From: a bacterium
Lineage (GTDB): Bacteria; UBP6; UBA1177
Reading direction: 5' to 3'
NCBI GenBank assembly: GCA_017538365.1
Contig: JAFYIZ010000005.1
Coordinates: 1 to 52,608, forward strand
DNA: 52,608 nt
Part shown: positions 15,749-24,761 of the stretch, piece by piece
How positions within the stretch are numbered: the first letter of the stretch is position 1
Layout: every line of letters starts with the position of its first letter
The notes under the pieces: generated by a model
Databases searched by the model: none
What the model saw: the letters and a program-made list of their open reading frames with translations, nothing else
Told to the model about the DNA's origin: nothing
Made by a program: the position numbers and the translations under genes

Positions 15749-17125
15749 ATGTCCAATCGTAAAAGACCTTTTTTTCACCACACACTTAGGATAAACAAAA
15801 ACAAATGCATAGGCTGCACGCACTGCATGAGGACCTGTCCCACAGACGCGATCAGGATCCGCGGCGGAAAGGCTTCGGTGAACCCTGACAAGTGCGTTGA
15901 CTGCGGAATGTGCATGATATCGTGCAAACACGACGCGATACTGGTAGAGCAGGACGATTTCCAGAAAATTTTCGACTACAAATACCGCGTTGCGCTCATT
16001 CCGTCGGTATTTCTCGGCCAGTTTGACGAGAACGCCGGTGCAAAACTGATATTCAAAGGTCTTCAAAGCGTAGGTTTTACGCATGTTTACGAGGTTTCGC
16101 GTGCTTCAGCCCTTTTTGAAGAGGCGCAGAAGGAGTATGAAAAGAAGGATGAAGCTGAATTCCCGCTGATATCTTCTTTCTGTCCTGCGGTCATAAGGCT
16201 TATCCAGGTGCGTTTCCCCTCGCTGCTCAAGCATATCGCTCTTGTAAAGCCTCCGCTTGATATTGCCGCGGTTCACTGCCGCAACGAACTCAAGAAAACT
16301 GGAATCAATCCGACGGAAATAGGGATTTTCTACGTTTCACCGTGCGCTGCGAAGATCGTCGCGATCAAACACCCGGTAGGTGAGAAAAAATCGAATATCG
16401 ACGGCGTCATCAATATGGATTTCATCTATAACAAGATCTATCCTTTCGTGTCGCACCACAAAAAAGACGATGAAACGCTCTGCCGTCCGGCAGACAACGA
16501 CCATGTTGCGTGGGAACTTACAGGCGGAGAGTGCATGAGACGCGACAACCACGCGATGGCGATTGACGGAATCCACAATGTAATCGAGATACTGGACAAA
16601 CTTGAAAACGGAGACCTTGACGAGAACATAAATTTCCTTGAACTCAGGGCATGCGATGAAAGCTGCGCCGGAGGAATCCTTGTTCCGGGAAACCGTTTCC
16701 TGACAGTCAGAAACCTTTTCCAGCGCGAGAATCTGCCATCGTGCAATGTTGCAAAATCGGATAAAAACGATCCGGCATGTGCAAACTGCAGCCTTTTCGG
16801 CAAATGCGGGAAGGAATATCTCAAAGAGGCATTAAACCTTGAAAAACTTCAGCCGAGATCGATGCTTTCGCTCGACGATGACATGGAAAAAGCGCTCGAA
16901 AAAATGGAGCACGTCGATACGATCATGCAGGTCCTTCCCAATATCGACTGCGGAATGTGCGGCTCTCCTTCATGCCAGTCTCTTGCAGAGGATATCGCAC
17001 GCGGCATCGCAGAGATCGACCAGTGCGTTTTCTTAAGGATCACGGCTACAAAAGACTCCGAAGATGTAAAGACCTTAAAAGAATCTGTCCGCAACGTCTG
17101 GGGCAGGATCAATAATAACGAATAA
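15749..17125 (+). CDS. sensor-type [FeFe]-hydrogenase-like protein
   Basis: 458-residue iron-sulfur protein. Two [4Fe-4S] motifs open it (CIGCTHCMRTCP at 20-31 and CVDCGMCMISCK at 49-60). A Fe-hydrogenase large-subunit-type domain follows (about 75-330). A Cys-rich end (C344, C347, C353) and a final FeS domain (CGMCGSPSC, 401-409, plus C426) complete it. The four H-cluster-ligand Cys are recognisable: Cys145 in SSFCP, Cys199 in SPCAAK, and Cys302 and Cys306 in ACDESCAGG. Catalytic enzymes have TSCCP; here the proton-relay Cys is Phe144, as in putative sensory hydrogenases. It is therefore likely an H2 or redox sensor rather than a turnover enzyme (inference). It ends the DRTGG-HATPase unit. 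Confidence 0.85.
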   Translation: MSNRKRPFFHHTLRINKNKCIGCTHCMRTCPTDAIRIRGGKASVNPDKCVDCGMCMISCKHDAILVEQDDFQKIFDYKYRVALIPSVFLGQFDENAGAKLIFKGLQSVGFTHVYEVSRASALFEEAQKEYEKKDEAEFPLISSFCPAVIRLIQVRFPSLLKHIALVKPPLDIAAVHCRNELKKTGINPTEIGIFYVSPCAAKIVAIKHPVGEKKSNIDGVINMDFIYNKIYPFVSHHKKDDETLCRPADNDHVAWELTGGECMRRDNHAMAIDGIHNVIEILDKLENGDLDENINFLELRACDESCAGGILVPGNRFLTVRNLFQRENLPSCNVAKSDKNDPACANCSLFGKCGKEYLKEALNLEKLQPRSMLSLDDDMEKALEKMEHVDTIMQVLPNIDCGMCGSPSCQSLAEDIARGIAEIDQCVFLRITATKDSEDVKTLKESVRNVWGRINNNE

Positions 17126-17126
17126 T

Positions 17127-17224
17127 TGCGCCGTAGAGATCCCGAGATTCCGTTATCCCGTGTTGCGCCGCCGTCGAGATCTCGAGATTCCGAGATTCCG
17201 TTATCCCGATAAAATTCGCGGCGC
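17127..17224. repeat. GCCGCC-bounded element with 8-bp degenerate tandem repeats (copy 1)
   Basis: The gap between two convergent genes is filled by tandem octamers of the form GNNATYCC: GAGATCCC, GAGATTCC, GTTATCCC, then after an internal GCGCCGCCG again GAGATCTC, GAGATTCC, GAGATTCC, GTTATCCC. The ends are gcgccg and cgcggcgc, an imperfect inverted repeat. Similar elements occur at 28835 and 45769. Confidence 0.7.
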
Positions 17225-17730
17225 TATTTATTCCTCACGCACTTCACAAAATGCGTTTCGTTTTTAGCTGCTTGATTTTCTTTGGTTCCTTCTTTTGAAA
17301 TCGTGAAAACCAAAACTTTTTCACTGTGAAACTGTGTTTTCGTCCAGAATGATCCGAACTCGAAATTTTCTTCGTATTTCACGCACTTTCCGCAGAGTTC
17401 TGTTTCGCAGCCGTCCCATTCGCAGCTGTCTGTAACTGCGCAGAAGTCTGAGTTTTCTTCTTCAACGCAGAGTTCATCGATGCTTTTTATTTCCTGAATT
17501 TCAGGCAGCCGCCAGTCATCAAAGCCGCTTTCTTCAAGGTCGTCGCAATAAGCGAGTGCCTTTTCAAAAGTCATTGTTTCGTGAGAAGTTTGCGACCAGG
17601 AATAAGGGTATTTGTAGGGATTTTTACGCAAAAAAAATCCTGCCGCGACAGCAGCAGCGATCAGAAGAACCAAAAAGATTCTTTTTTTCGCCGGGCGTCG
17701 GGCAGGATATGAAAAACCGCGTGATCTCAA
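17224..17730 (-). CDS. membrane-anchored DUF1566 (Lcl C-terminal-like) protein
   Basis: 168-residue protein with a basic N-terminus and one membrane segment (about 18-35), then a DUF1566-like domain. The hallmark is FEKALAYCDDLEESGFDDWR followed by LPEIQEI, and it ends THFVKCVRNK, the usual close of this fold. Eight Cys in the exported part suggest disulfides. It has a TTG start (17728-17730), 4 bases after the rho stop, with no clear ribosome site, so it depends on rho transcription. Its role is unknown; the domain is seen in secreted or surface proteins. Confidence 0.72.
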   Translation of the reverse strand: MRSRGFSYPARRPAKKRIFLVLLIAAAVAAGFFLRKNPYKYPYSWSQTSHETMTFEKALAYCDDLEESGFDDWRLPEIQEIKSIDELCVEEENSDFCAVTDSCEWDGCETELCGKCVKYEENFEFGSFWTKTQFHSEKVLVFTISKEGTKENQAAKNETHFVKCVRNK

Positions 17731-17734
17731 AGGT

Positions 17735-18985
17735 TTATGCGTTCATAGCCTTGAGGAAATCCTTGTTGGATTTTGTCTTGCTCATCTTGTCGAGCATGAA
17801 CTCCATGGAGTCGATGACATTGAGCGGGTGAAGGAGCTTTCTGAGTATCCAGACTTTGTTGAGAACGTCCGGTTCGAGAAGGAGCTCTTCCTTTCTTGTC
17901 GCCGACTTGTTGATGTCGAGACACGGGAAAATTCTCTTTTCCATGAGCTTTCTGTCAAGGTGAACTTCCATGTTACCGGTTCCTTTGAACTCTTCGAAAA
18001 TGACTTCGTCCATACGGCTGCCGGTATCGATAAGAGCAGTCGCGATGATGGTGAGCGAGCCGCCTTCCTCGATGTTTCTTGCTGCACCGAAGAATCTTTT
18101 CGGTTTGTGGAGTGCGTTTGCATCAACACCGCCGGAAAGGATCTTGCCTGACGGGGGAACGACGGCGTTGTAAGCACGTGCAAGTCTTGTGATCGAGTCG
18201 AGAAGGATAACGACATCTTTGCCGTATTCTACCATTCTCTTAGCCTTTTCGAGAACCATTTCAGCGACCTGAACGTGGCGGGTAGCGGGTTCGTCGAATG
18301 TCGAAGCGATGACTTCAGCCTTAACGCTTCTCATCATATCGGTAACTTCCTCGGGACGTTCGTCGATAAGGAGAACGATGAGGAAAATGTCGGGATGGTT
18401 TTCGGTGATCGAGTGAGCGATGTCCTGAAGAAGGACGGTCTTACCGGTTCTCGGCGGAGCAACGAGAAGACCACGCTGTCCCATGCCTATCGGAACGAGG
18501 AGATCCATGATCCTTGTCGACATAACCGTGCTTTTTGTTTCAAGGTGGATCTTCTGAGTCGGGTAGAAGGGAGTGAGGTTGTCGAAAAGAGGTGTGTGTC
18601 TGTTCTTTTCGATGTCTTCGGACTCAAAAACTGATGTGATCTTCTGAAGTGCGAAGTATCTTTCGCCTTCTTTCGGGCTTCTGATCTCGCCGCTGATCGT
18701 CTGACCTGTGCGGAGACCGTATCTTTTTATCATTGACGGCGGAACGTAGATGTCGTCGGGACCCGGAAGGTAGTTGTATTTCGGGCTTCTGAGGAAACCG
18801 AAACCGTCCGTGAGGATCTGAAGGACGCCGTCCGCTTCAATAATTTCATTGTTTTCAACGAGTTTCTGCAGGATCTCGTAAATAAGTTCCTGAACTCTTT
18901 TCGATGAAGCCTCTTCGATGCCGAGCTGTTCGGCCATTGCGACGAGTTCATCGGGTTTTCTGTTCTTCAATTCTTGTAAATTCAT
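17735..18985 (-). CDS. rho: transcription termination factor Rho
   Basis: 416-residue hexameric RNA-dependent helicase that ends untranslated transcripts. The N-terminal helix bundle is 1-47. The cold-shock RNA-binding domain has [20 protein letters not shown] (61-80), the Walker A is APPRTGKT (176-183) and the Walker B segment is [16 protein letters not shown]. The length matches the minimal Rho form. I take the ATG 18983-18985 as start because GGAG is 8 bases upstream; the in-frame TTG 12 bases earlier contains that ribosome site. A promoter about 150 bases upstream leaves a long leader, in keeping with Rho autoregulation in other bacteria. Confidence 0.97.
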   Translation of the reverse strand: MNLQELKNRKPDELVAMAEQLGIEEASSKRVQELIYEILQKLVENNEIIEADGVLQILTDGFGFLRSPKYNYLPGPDDIYVPPSMIKRYGLRTGQTISGEIRSPKEGERYFALQKITSVFESEDIEKNRHTPLFDNLTPFYPTQKIHLETKSTVMSTRIMDLLVPIGMGQRGLLVAPPRTGKTVLLQDIAHSITENHPDIFLIVLLIDERPEEVTDMMRSVKAEVIASTFDEPATRHVQVAEMVLEKAKRMVEYGKDVVILLDSITRLARAYNAVVPPSGKILSGGVDANALHKPKRFFGAARNIEEGGSLTIIATALIDTGSRMDEVIFEEFKGTGNMEVHLDRKLMEKRIFPCLDINKSATRKEELLLEPDVLNKVWILRKLLHPLNVIDSMEFMLDKMSKTKSNKDFLKAMNA

Positions 18986-19142
18986 AAGATTCTCCAAGTG
19001 GTTGATAAAATATCGAAATTAAAGGACTCTTTCAAAGAAGTTACCCATTTCTTACCTAAATAACGAGGAACGATTTTTGATTTTTGTTAAAACACCCAAG
19101 CATTGGCATTGAGAGTGAACAAAACGAAATTCACGGGCTGGA

Positions 19143-19170
19143 TAGATAGTAAATAAAAGGCGTTTGTCAA
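19143..19170 (-). promoter_or_regulatory. promoter of rho
   Basis: Minus strand consensus TTGACA (19165-19170), 16-base spacer, TATCTA (19143-19148). The transcript start near 19136 gives a leader of about 150 bases. The rest of the rho-lipoprotein gap (18986-19258) shows no gene. Confidence 0.65.
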
Positions 19171-19258
19171 GATTTTTTTGCTCTCGTGCTGTAAACAAGC
19201 GATTTTCCTGAAAATTTTTTGCCGGTTTTTGCGCGTTGGTCCGATGGATAAAGGCTTT

Positions 19259-20371
19259 TTACTCGACTTTGCTGTAATATATCCTCGCCGTGACGCGCAG
19301 AGGCTTTACCGATTCGCCGCCGGTGACGGAAATACGGTATGATATCGGTCCGTTGTGACCTTTTGCCGCCTGGTCGACGTATGCGATGAAGTATCTGAAG
19401 CCTTCATTCTCTTCGGGAAAGAATATGCTGAAAGGTGATTCCACGAGTTGCGACGGAAAGTAACCCATGACCGTGCCGAATTCGACATTTATTTCAGGCA
19501 TCGGGTCGTTTTTAGCCGCATCTTCATCAAGGTATCTTATCTCGAGAAGCATTTTAGCATGCTGATTCGGATCGGCGTCGAAATTTCCTTTCAAGTCGTG
19601 CGTGCTCAGTTCGAATGAGGGGGTTTCGCTGTTTATTACGGCCGATTTTTTCATTACTCTATATCCTGTTTCATCAGGATCGCCGTAATCCCAGACAGAT
19701 TCAAGGTCACCGTTAAAATTTATACCGTTCACTTTGTAGAGAACCGGAAATCCGAATGTCGGGCTGAAGTAAACTTCGCCAGTGAATTCGTTGTCACCCA
19801 AAAACTCGCTGAGAGGCCCTTCGCTTATCTTTCCGCTTCCAGTGTAGTGGCGCAGTCCTGAATACGAGCCTGAAGGAGTGCTTATCGAAACATCCTCCTC
19901 TTCAAGTTTTACTGTCCATTCGAATGAAACATCGACTTCGATCGGCATACCAGGGAGTTTTATCGTGAATTCACCGTTTCCTTCTGCCGTTTCGCCGAGT
20001 TCAGGCAGCTCGATGTCGACCGGCTGTTTGGGTTTTGTTCCCTCTCCGCTGTTCGATGTGTAGCCTCCGAAAGTCAGATGTCTTACGTCTTTTGTCACCG
20101 GCCACGGAGAAATAAGCATTTTCGCCTCGGTGTTTCCGTCTATTTTGACATCGATCACATCGAAAATTTTTCCGCCGAATTCCGATGACCCCGATTTCAC
20201 AAGAACATGAGGCTTCTTTTCATTTGCAAGCATGCCTGCATTGATTTCGATATTGCTTGTGACACTCGGTTCGCCGTAAGGACTTTTTTCGGCGTTGAAA
20301 GAGTCACTGCTTCCACCGCTGCATGAGACCGCAAGAAGCGCGAATAATGCAAAAAATACGATTTTTTTCAT
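19259..20371 (-). CDS. lipoprotein of unknown function downstream of uvrB
   Basis: 370-residue predicted lipoprotein. The ATG start (20369-20371) has GGAGG upstream and gives the signal MKKIVFFALFALLAVSC with the lipobox Cys at 17. The mature part is largely beta, with repeated short strands and acidic loops and no Cys after the lipobox. I see no family motif. It starts 12 bases after the uvrB stop and so is co-transcribed with it, though a functional link to repair is unlikely. The gene ends near the rho promoter region with no evident terminator. Confidence 0.8.
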   Translation of the reverse strand: MKKIVFFALFALLAVSCSGGSSDSFNAEKSPYGEPSVTSNIEINAGMLANEKKPHVLVKSGSSEFGGKIFDVIDVKIDGNTEAKMLISPWPVTKDVRHLTFGGYTSNSGEGTKPKQPVDIELPELGETAEGNGEFTIKLPGMPIEVDVSFEWTVKLEEEDVSISTPSGSYSGLRHYTGSGKISEGPLSEFLGDNEFTGEVYFSPTFGFPVLYKVNGINFNGDLESVWDYGDPDETGYRVMKKSAVINSETPSFELSTHDLKGNFDADPNQHAKMLLEIRYLDEDAAKNDPMPEINVEFGTVMGYFPSQLVESPFSIFFPEENEGFRYFIAYVDQAAKGHNGPISYRISVTGGESVKPLRVTARIYYSKVE

Positions 20372-20383
20372 GTTACCCTCCAA

Positions 20384-22345
20384 TTATTTATCCAGACTCG
20401 CCTTATATTTGAATATCTTGTCGCGGAGCATTGCGGCGTATTCGAAATCCCAGCTGTCGGCAGCTTTTTTCATTTCGCTTTCGAGTTCGGAGATGAGTTT
20501 TATGATCTTATGTCTCGGCGCTTTGGGTGAATCGTCCTTCGAGTGGCCCGGGATGTGGGCTTCGATGTCGAGTATCGCTTTATTGCTGACGCTGTGCGGC
20601 GTGATCCCGTGCTCGGCATTGAATTTTTCCTGTATCTGCCGGCGGCGCATGGTCTCATAAACTGCGTTTTTGAGGGAATCTGGCATCGTGTCGGCAAAAA
20701 GGAGCGCCCGTCCTTTTTCGTTTCTCGCGGCACGCCCTATCGTCTGGATGAGCGAGGCTTCGCTGCGCAGAAATCCTTCTTTGTCGGCATCCAAAATGGC
20801 GACGAGCGATACTTCGGGAATGTCGAGGCCTTCACGCAGAAGGTTGACTCCGACAAGAACATCGAACATGTTTTTCCTGAGTTCCATGACGATCTTGAGC
20901 CGCTCGATGCTGTCGATATCGCTGTGGAGATAACGCGCTCTGATGCCGCGTGCCTTGAGGAAATCGGTGAGGTCTTCCGCCATTTTTTTCGTAAGAGAGG
21001 TGACTAAAACTTTGCCGCCATCAGCAGTTTCTTTCACAATCTCGTCGTAAAGTTCAGCGATCTCGTTTTTCGCCGGAAGCACCTGCGGAAGCGGGTCTAA
21101 AAGTCCGGTAGGTCTATTGATAAGCTCAATGATCTCGCGAACTTGATCTATCTCGTACTCTTTCGGAGTCGCCGAAACGAACATTACTTTATCGGTCTTT
21201 GAAATGAATTCGTCGAAGTTGAGAGGCCTGTTGTCAAGCGCGCTCGGAAGGCGGAAACCGTAGTCCACGAGCACCTCTTTTCTAGCTCTGTCGCCGCGGT
21301 ACATTCCCTTTATCTGCGGCAGAGTGACGTGCGATTCGTCAACGATGACAAGGAAATCGTCACCGAAATAATCCATGAGTGTGGGCGGAGTTTCGCCCGC
21401 TTCGCGGTTTGTGATGTAGCGCGAATAATTCTCGATCCCCGAGCAGTATCCGGCAGTCTCTAACATCGCAAGATCCTGCGTCACGCGCTCTTTTATCCGC
21501 TGCGCTTCGATGAGTTTGCCGCTCTCTTCAAAGTATTTTATCCGCTCGGCAAGCTCCACTTTTATCTTTTCGACAGAGCGCTTCAAAGTCTCCTTTTCGG
21601 CAACGTAGTGGCTCGAAGGATAGACGCTCACTGAATCCAAGTTCTTGATTTTCTTACCTTCGAACGGTTTTATCAGCGAGATCTCCTCGATCTCATCTCC
21701 GAAATACGAGATCCTCACCGCGACATCCTCTTCATACGGCGGAAAGATCTCGACGACATCGCCTTTTACGCGGAATTTGCAGCGCTGAAGGTCTGTATTT
21801 GTCCGCTCGTACTGTGTTTCGACAAGGTCTTCGCAAAGTTTTTTCATCGGGTAGGTGTTACCGACAAAAAGTTTTATCGTGAGATCCTTGTAGTATTCGG
21901 GTGAGCCGATGCCGTAGATCGCACTCACCGAAGCGACGATGACGCACTGCCTGTTTTCAAGCAGGTGAGCCGTGGCGTAGTGGCGCATCCGCTCGATGTC
22001 GTCGTTGCGCGCCGCATCCTTTTCGATGTAGGTGTCGGTCGTCGGAATGTAGGCTTCAGGCTGGTAGTAGTCGTAAAACGAAATGAAATATCCGACCGCG
22101 TTTTCTGGAAAAAAGTTCTTGAATTCGCCGTAAAGCTGTCCCGCAAGCGTCTTGTTGTGTGCGATGACGAGTGTCGGCACGTTCAAAGCCTTGATTAGAT
22201 GCGCCATGACGAAAGTTTTGCCAGTTCCCGTCGCACCCAAAATAAGCTCGCGCTTCGAGCCGTTCTTGAAATTGTTTATGACTTTTTTTATCGCCTCGGG
22301 CTGATCCCCCGCCGGCTCAAACTGCGAATGAAGCTTGAATTCCAT
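20384..22345 (-). CDS. uvrB: excinuclease ABC subunit B
   Basis: 653-residue helicase-like subunit of nucleotide excision repair, which with UvrA finds bulky lesions and loads UvrC. It has Walker A GATGTGKT (37-44), the beta-hairpin region YYQPEAYIPTTDTYIEKD, the helicase motifs DESHVTLPQIKGMYRGDR and QTIGRAARN, and a C-terminal UVR motif (about 615-650) that binds UvrC. The start is the ATG 22343-22345 with GGAG 7 bases upstream. An in-frame extension of 66 residues exists but is low-complexity and not conserved. No uvrA or uvrC is in the window. Confidence 0.97.
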   Translation of the reverse strand: MEFKLHSQFEPAGDQPEAIKKVINNFKNGSKRELILGATGTGKTFVMAHLIKALNVPTLVIAHNKTLAGQLYGEFKNFFPENAVGYFISFYDYYQPEAYIPTTDTYIEKDAARNDDIERMRHYATAHLLENRQCVIVASVSAIYGIGSPEYYKDLTIKLFVGNTYPMKKLCEDLVETQYERTNTDLQRCKFRVKGDVVEIFPPYEEDVAVRISYFGDEIEEISLIKPFEGKKIKNLDSVSVYPSSHYVAEKETLKRSVEKIKVELAERIKYFEESGKLIEAQRIKERVTQDLAMLETAGYCSGIENYSRYITNREAGETPPTLMDYFGDDFLVIVDESHVTLPQIKGMYRGDRARKEVLVDYGFRLPSALDNRPLNFDEFISKTDKVMFVSATPKEYEIDQVREIIELINRPTGLLDPLPQVLPAKNEIAELYDEIVKETADGGKVLVTSLTKKMAEDLTDFLKARGIRARYLHSDIDSIERLKIVMELRKNMFDVLVGVNLLREGLDIPEVSLVAILDADKEGFLRSEASLIQTIGRAARNEKGRALLFADTMPDSLKNAVYETMRRRQIQEKFNAEHGITPHSVSNKAILDIEAHIPGHSKDDSPKAPRHKIIKLISELESEMKKAADSWDFEYAAMLRDKIFKYKASLDK

Positions 22346-22367
22346 CGGTTTCTCCAAAAAACAGGGA

Positions 22368-22396
22368 AATTTACACATAAAAAGCAAAATGTCGAA
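22368..22396 (-). promoter_or_regulatory. possible promoter of uvrB
   Basis: Minus strand TTCGAC (22391-22396), 17-base spacer and TAAATT (22368-22373). Moderate match only; no LexA-type box is obvious. Confidence 0.35.
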
Positions 22397-22433
22397 AAAT
22401 ATTTCCGATTTTGTATGAATTGGCTGCCGGCTC

Positions 22434-22461
22434 TTCACTTTTCCGATTTTTTCCGTATCAT
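22434..22461 (+). promoter_or_regulatory. possible promoter of the second DRTGG block
   Basis: TTCACT (22434-22439), 16-base spacer and TATCAT (22456-22461), about 35 bases before the DRTGG ATG and divergent from uvrB. Confidence 0.4.
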
Positions 22462-22496
22462 GGGGCGATTTTTGGTTTTTATTATTGGAGAAAAAT

Positions 22497-22829
22497 ATGA
22501 AAGTAAAAGAACTTATTGAAAAACTCGATCTTAAGATTTTCACCGAAAAAGGTGATCTTGAAAAGGAAATTACCGGCGGCTACACGGGCGATCTTCTCAG
22601 TGATGTCATGGGAACGGCGAAAGACGGAAATGTTCTCGTAACGGTTCAGTCGCACAAAAACGTAACAGCTATCGCTTCTCTCAAAGAGCTTGCGGCAGTC
22701 GTTCTGGTCAAAGGAATCTCTCCCGAACCCGAAATGCTCGAATCGGCAAATGACGAGGGAATCGCAGTTCTCGGAACGAAAGAGAACGCTTTTGTGATTT
22801 CGGGAAAAATTTACGAACTGATCAAGTAA
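22497..22829 (+). CDS. DRTGG-domain protein (second copy)
   Basis: 110-residue paralog of the protein at 14963. The shared core is GGYTGDLLSDVMGTAKDGN, comparable with SDLMSDVLTTPFDNG in the first copy, and the N-terminus MKVKELIEKLDLKI aligns with MKISEIVKLLDAKI. The ATG 22497-22499 is used because TTGGAG lies 8 bases upstream. Four bases after its stop begins the PHP gene. Function is unproven, with the recurrent link to hydrogenase loci being the main clue. Confidence 0.83.
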   Translation: MKVKELIEKLDLKIFTEKGDLEKEITGGYTGDLLSDVMGTAKDGNVLVTVQSHKNVTAIASLKELAAVVLVKGISPEPEMLESANDEGIAVLGTKENAFVISGKIYELIK

Positions 22830-22833
22830 AACG

Positions 22834-23574
22834 ATGAACCAGTACAGGGCTGATCTTCACATCCACACGCTGCTTTCCCCGTGCGGTTCGCTCGAAATGA
22901 GCCCCGCCGCGATTTTGGAAGCGGCTGCCGAAAAGGCGCTCGACATCATCGGTATCGCCGACCACAATTCGACGAGGCAGTCAACGATCATCCGCGACAT
23001 GGCGAAAAAATACGGAATTTTTGTTCTCTGCGGTGCCGAGATCAACACGAAAGAGGAGATCCACTGCCTTGCTTTCATGGAAGACGACGAAAAGCTTGGC
23101 ATTTTCCAGAATTATCTCGACGAACATTTGATAAAAGTGCCGAATAATCCCGAAAAAATGGGCTATCAGGTCGTCGTGAACGAGGCTGAGGAGATAATCT
23201 ATGAAGAGGAGAATCTTCTCATCGCCGCGATAGATCAGGATATCGAAGCGGCTGAAAAATTCGTCCACTCGTTAGGCGGGATATTCATTCCGGCGCACAT
23301 CAACAAAACTGTGAACAGCCTGCTCGGACAGCTCGGTTTCATTCCGCCGGATCTTAAACCTGATGCCGTAGAAATTTCGCGGCACATCACGAAAGAAAAA
23401 TTTTTAGCTGAAAATCCGTTCGTAAAAGGTTTCAACGTAACGACGGCGAGCGACGCGCACATTCCTGGCGATGTCGGAAAGATCGCATCTGTTTTTGAGA
23501 TAGAAAAAAGGAGTTTCGCCGAAATAAAAATGGCGCTTCACGGCGAAAACGGAAGGAGGGTTATCACAAAATGA
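22834..23574 (+). CDS. PHP-domain phosphoesterase
   Basis: 246-residue metal-dependent phosphoesterase of the PHP superfamily. The metal ligands are visible: DLHIHT (7-12), GIADHN (40-45), a Glu/His region CGAEINTKEEIHCLAF, PAHINK and the late SDAH. Members act on nucleotide, sugar or inositol phosphates; the substrate here is unknown. The position between a DRTGG gene and a HATPase is the one seen in hydrogenase-linked clusters of anaerobes. The last four bases overlap the next gene (ATGA), implying coupled translation. Confidence 0.86.
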   Translation: MNQYRADLHIHTLLSPCGSLEMSPAAILEAAAEKALDIIGIADHNSTRQSTIIRDMAKKYGIFVLCGAEINTKEEIHCLAFMEDDEKLGIFQNYLDEHLIKVPNNPEKMGYQVVVNEAEEIIYEEENLLIAAIDQDIEAAEKFVHSLGGIFIPAHINKTVNSLLGQLGFIPPDLKPDAVEISRHITKEKFLAENPFVKGFNVTTASDAHIPGDVGKIASVFEIEKRSFAEIKMALHGENGRRVITK

Positions 23575-24116
23575 AGGAACTTGCGCTCCACATTCTCGAT
23601 ATTCTTCAGAATTCGACCCGCGCAAAGGCGAATAAGATCGAACTCAACATTTTTGAAGACACCAAGGAAAACGTCTATTCAATAGAAATAAAAGATGACG
23701 GCTGCGGAATGTCGCCGGAACTTCTTGCCCGCGTCACAGACCCCTTCACGACGAGCAGAACTACGCGCAAAGTCGGTTTGGGAGTTCCTCTTTTCAAACA
23801 CACGGCAGAGCAGAGCGGCGGACACCTCGAGATAACATCAAAAGAGGGAGTCGGAACCACGATCAAAGCTACGATGCAGCACGACCACATCGACAGACCG
23901 ATCTTGGGAAGCGTTGCCGCGGTATTTGTCCAGACAGTCGCTTCAAATCCCGAGATCCGCTTCATCTACACCCACACGAAAGACGGGAAAAGCTACGTTT
24001 TCGACACCAAAGAGGTCAACGAGGCTCTTGACGGAATGCCTATCCAGAGCCCGGAAGTCATCAACTATCTCATCAGCATGATAAACGAAAATCTGAAAGA
24101 GATCGGGGTGAACTGA
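23571..24116 (+). CDS. stand-alone histidine-kinase-like ATPase
   Basis: 181-residue GHKL ATPase domain without a phospho-accepting His domain or sensor. The N box is LHILDILQNSTRAKANKIEL (Asn14), the G1 box DDGCGMSPE and the G2 box RKVGLGVPLFK. About 60 extra residues follow the ATPase domain, including FIYTHTKDGKSYVFDTKEV, which may bind a ligand or partner. It is probably a switch kinase for the hydrogenase locus (inference from position). It is the last gene before the hydC promoter. Confidence 0.83.
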   Translation: MKELALHILDILQNSTRAKANKIELNIFEDTKENVYSIEIKDDGCGMSPELLARVTDPFTTSRTTRKVGLGVPLFKHTAEQSGGHLEITSKEGVGTTIKATMQHDHIDRPILGSVAAVFVQTVASNPEIRFIYTHTKDGKSYVFDTKEVNEALDGMPIQSPEVINYLISMINENLKEIGVN

Positions 24117-24125
24117 CTGATTTTA

Positions 24126-24206
24126 TTGACAGTTAGTTTGTGCTAATTCTGATTAAAAAATTTTTTTACCGAAAATTTGACTTTCCTCCTTTTAATATTG
24201 TATGGT
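24126..24206 (+). promoter_or_regulatory. promoter region of the hydC-hydB-hydA operon
   Basis: Two candidate promoters lie in the 150-base gap. P1 is TTGACA (24126-24131) with TCTGAT 16 bases later (24148-24153). P2 is TTGACT (24177-24182) with TATGGT 18 bases later (24201-24206). Either would give an independent transcript for the structural hydrogenase genes. Confidence 0.5.
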
Positions 24207-24266
24207 CTGCCGCGGTTTATTAGTAATTGAGAGTTTCTTTATTTTCAGACAAGGAGGCTTGTTAGT

Positions 24267-24752
24267 ATGGCAAAAGCAACGATTAAAATCAATCGTCAGT
24301 ACTTGAAAGAGATCAAAGAAGTCTGCGAATCTTTCAACTACGAGAAAGGACAGCTTATCAATGTCCTTAAGAAGACACAGGAAAAGATCGGCTACCTTCC
24401 GGCAGAAGTCCAGATGGTCATCGCGGAAGAACTTAAAGTTCCGGTCGCAAAGGTTTACGGTGTAGTTTCATTCTACTCCTTCTTCACAATGGTTCCGAAG
24501 GGAAAGTATCCGATTTCGATCTGCCTTGGAACGGCTTGCTACGTCAGAGGCGCAGAAGGTATCCTTCACGAAGTCGAAAGACAGCTTGGCATCAATCCGG
24601 GCGAAACGACCCCCGACGGTCTTTTCTCTCTTGATTGTCTCAGATGCATCGGCGCATGCGGTCTCGCTCCGGTTATCATGATCGGCGAAAAGGTTTATCC
24701 GCGCGTAACGCCGAACAAAGTTAAAGAAATCCTTGACGAATACAGAAAGTAG
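24267..24752 (+). CDS. hydC: electron-bifurcating [FeFe] hydrogenase, HydC (NuoE-like) subunit
   Basis: 161-residue thioredoxin-fold [2Fe-2S] subunit, homologous to the 24-kDa subunit of complex I. The cluster ligands are Cys86 and Cys91 (CLGTACYVRG) and Cys127 and Cys131 (CLRCIGACGLAP), in the usual spacing. With HydB and HydA it couples NADH and reduced ferredoxin oxidation to H2 formation, or the reverse. An ideal AAGGAGG precedes the ATG. It is the first gene of the structural operon, 9 bases before the next. Confidence 0.94.
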   Translation: MAKATIKINRQYLKEIKEVCESFNYEKGQLINVLKKTQEKIGYLPAEVQMVIAEELKVPVAKVYGVVSFYSFFTMVPKGKYPISICLGTACYVRGAEGILHEVERQLGINPGETTPDGLFSLDCLRCIGACGLAPVIMIGEKVYPRVTPNKVKEILDEYRK

Positions 24753-24761
24753 GAGGGTAAA

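Noticed and set aside
17127-17224. CRISPR array
   Set aside because: The repeats are only 8 bases, degenerate and contiguous with no spacers, and there are no cas genes.
22346-22543. 66-residue N-terminal extension of UvrB
   Set aside because: The extension is low-complexity and runs through the promoter region; the ATG at 22345 has a proper GGAG and the conserved start MEFKLHSQFEP.
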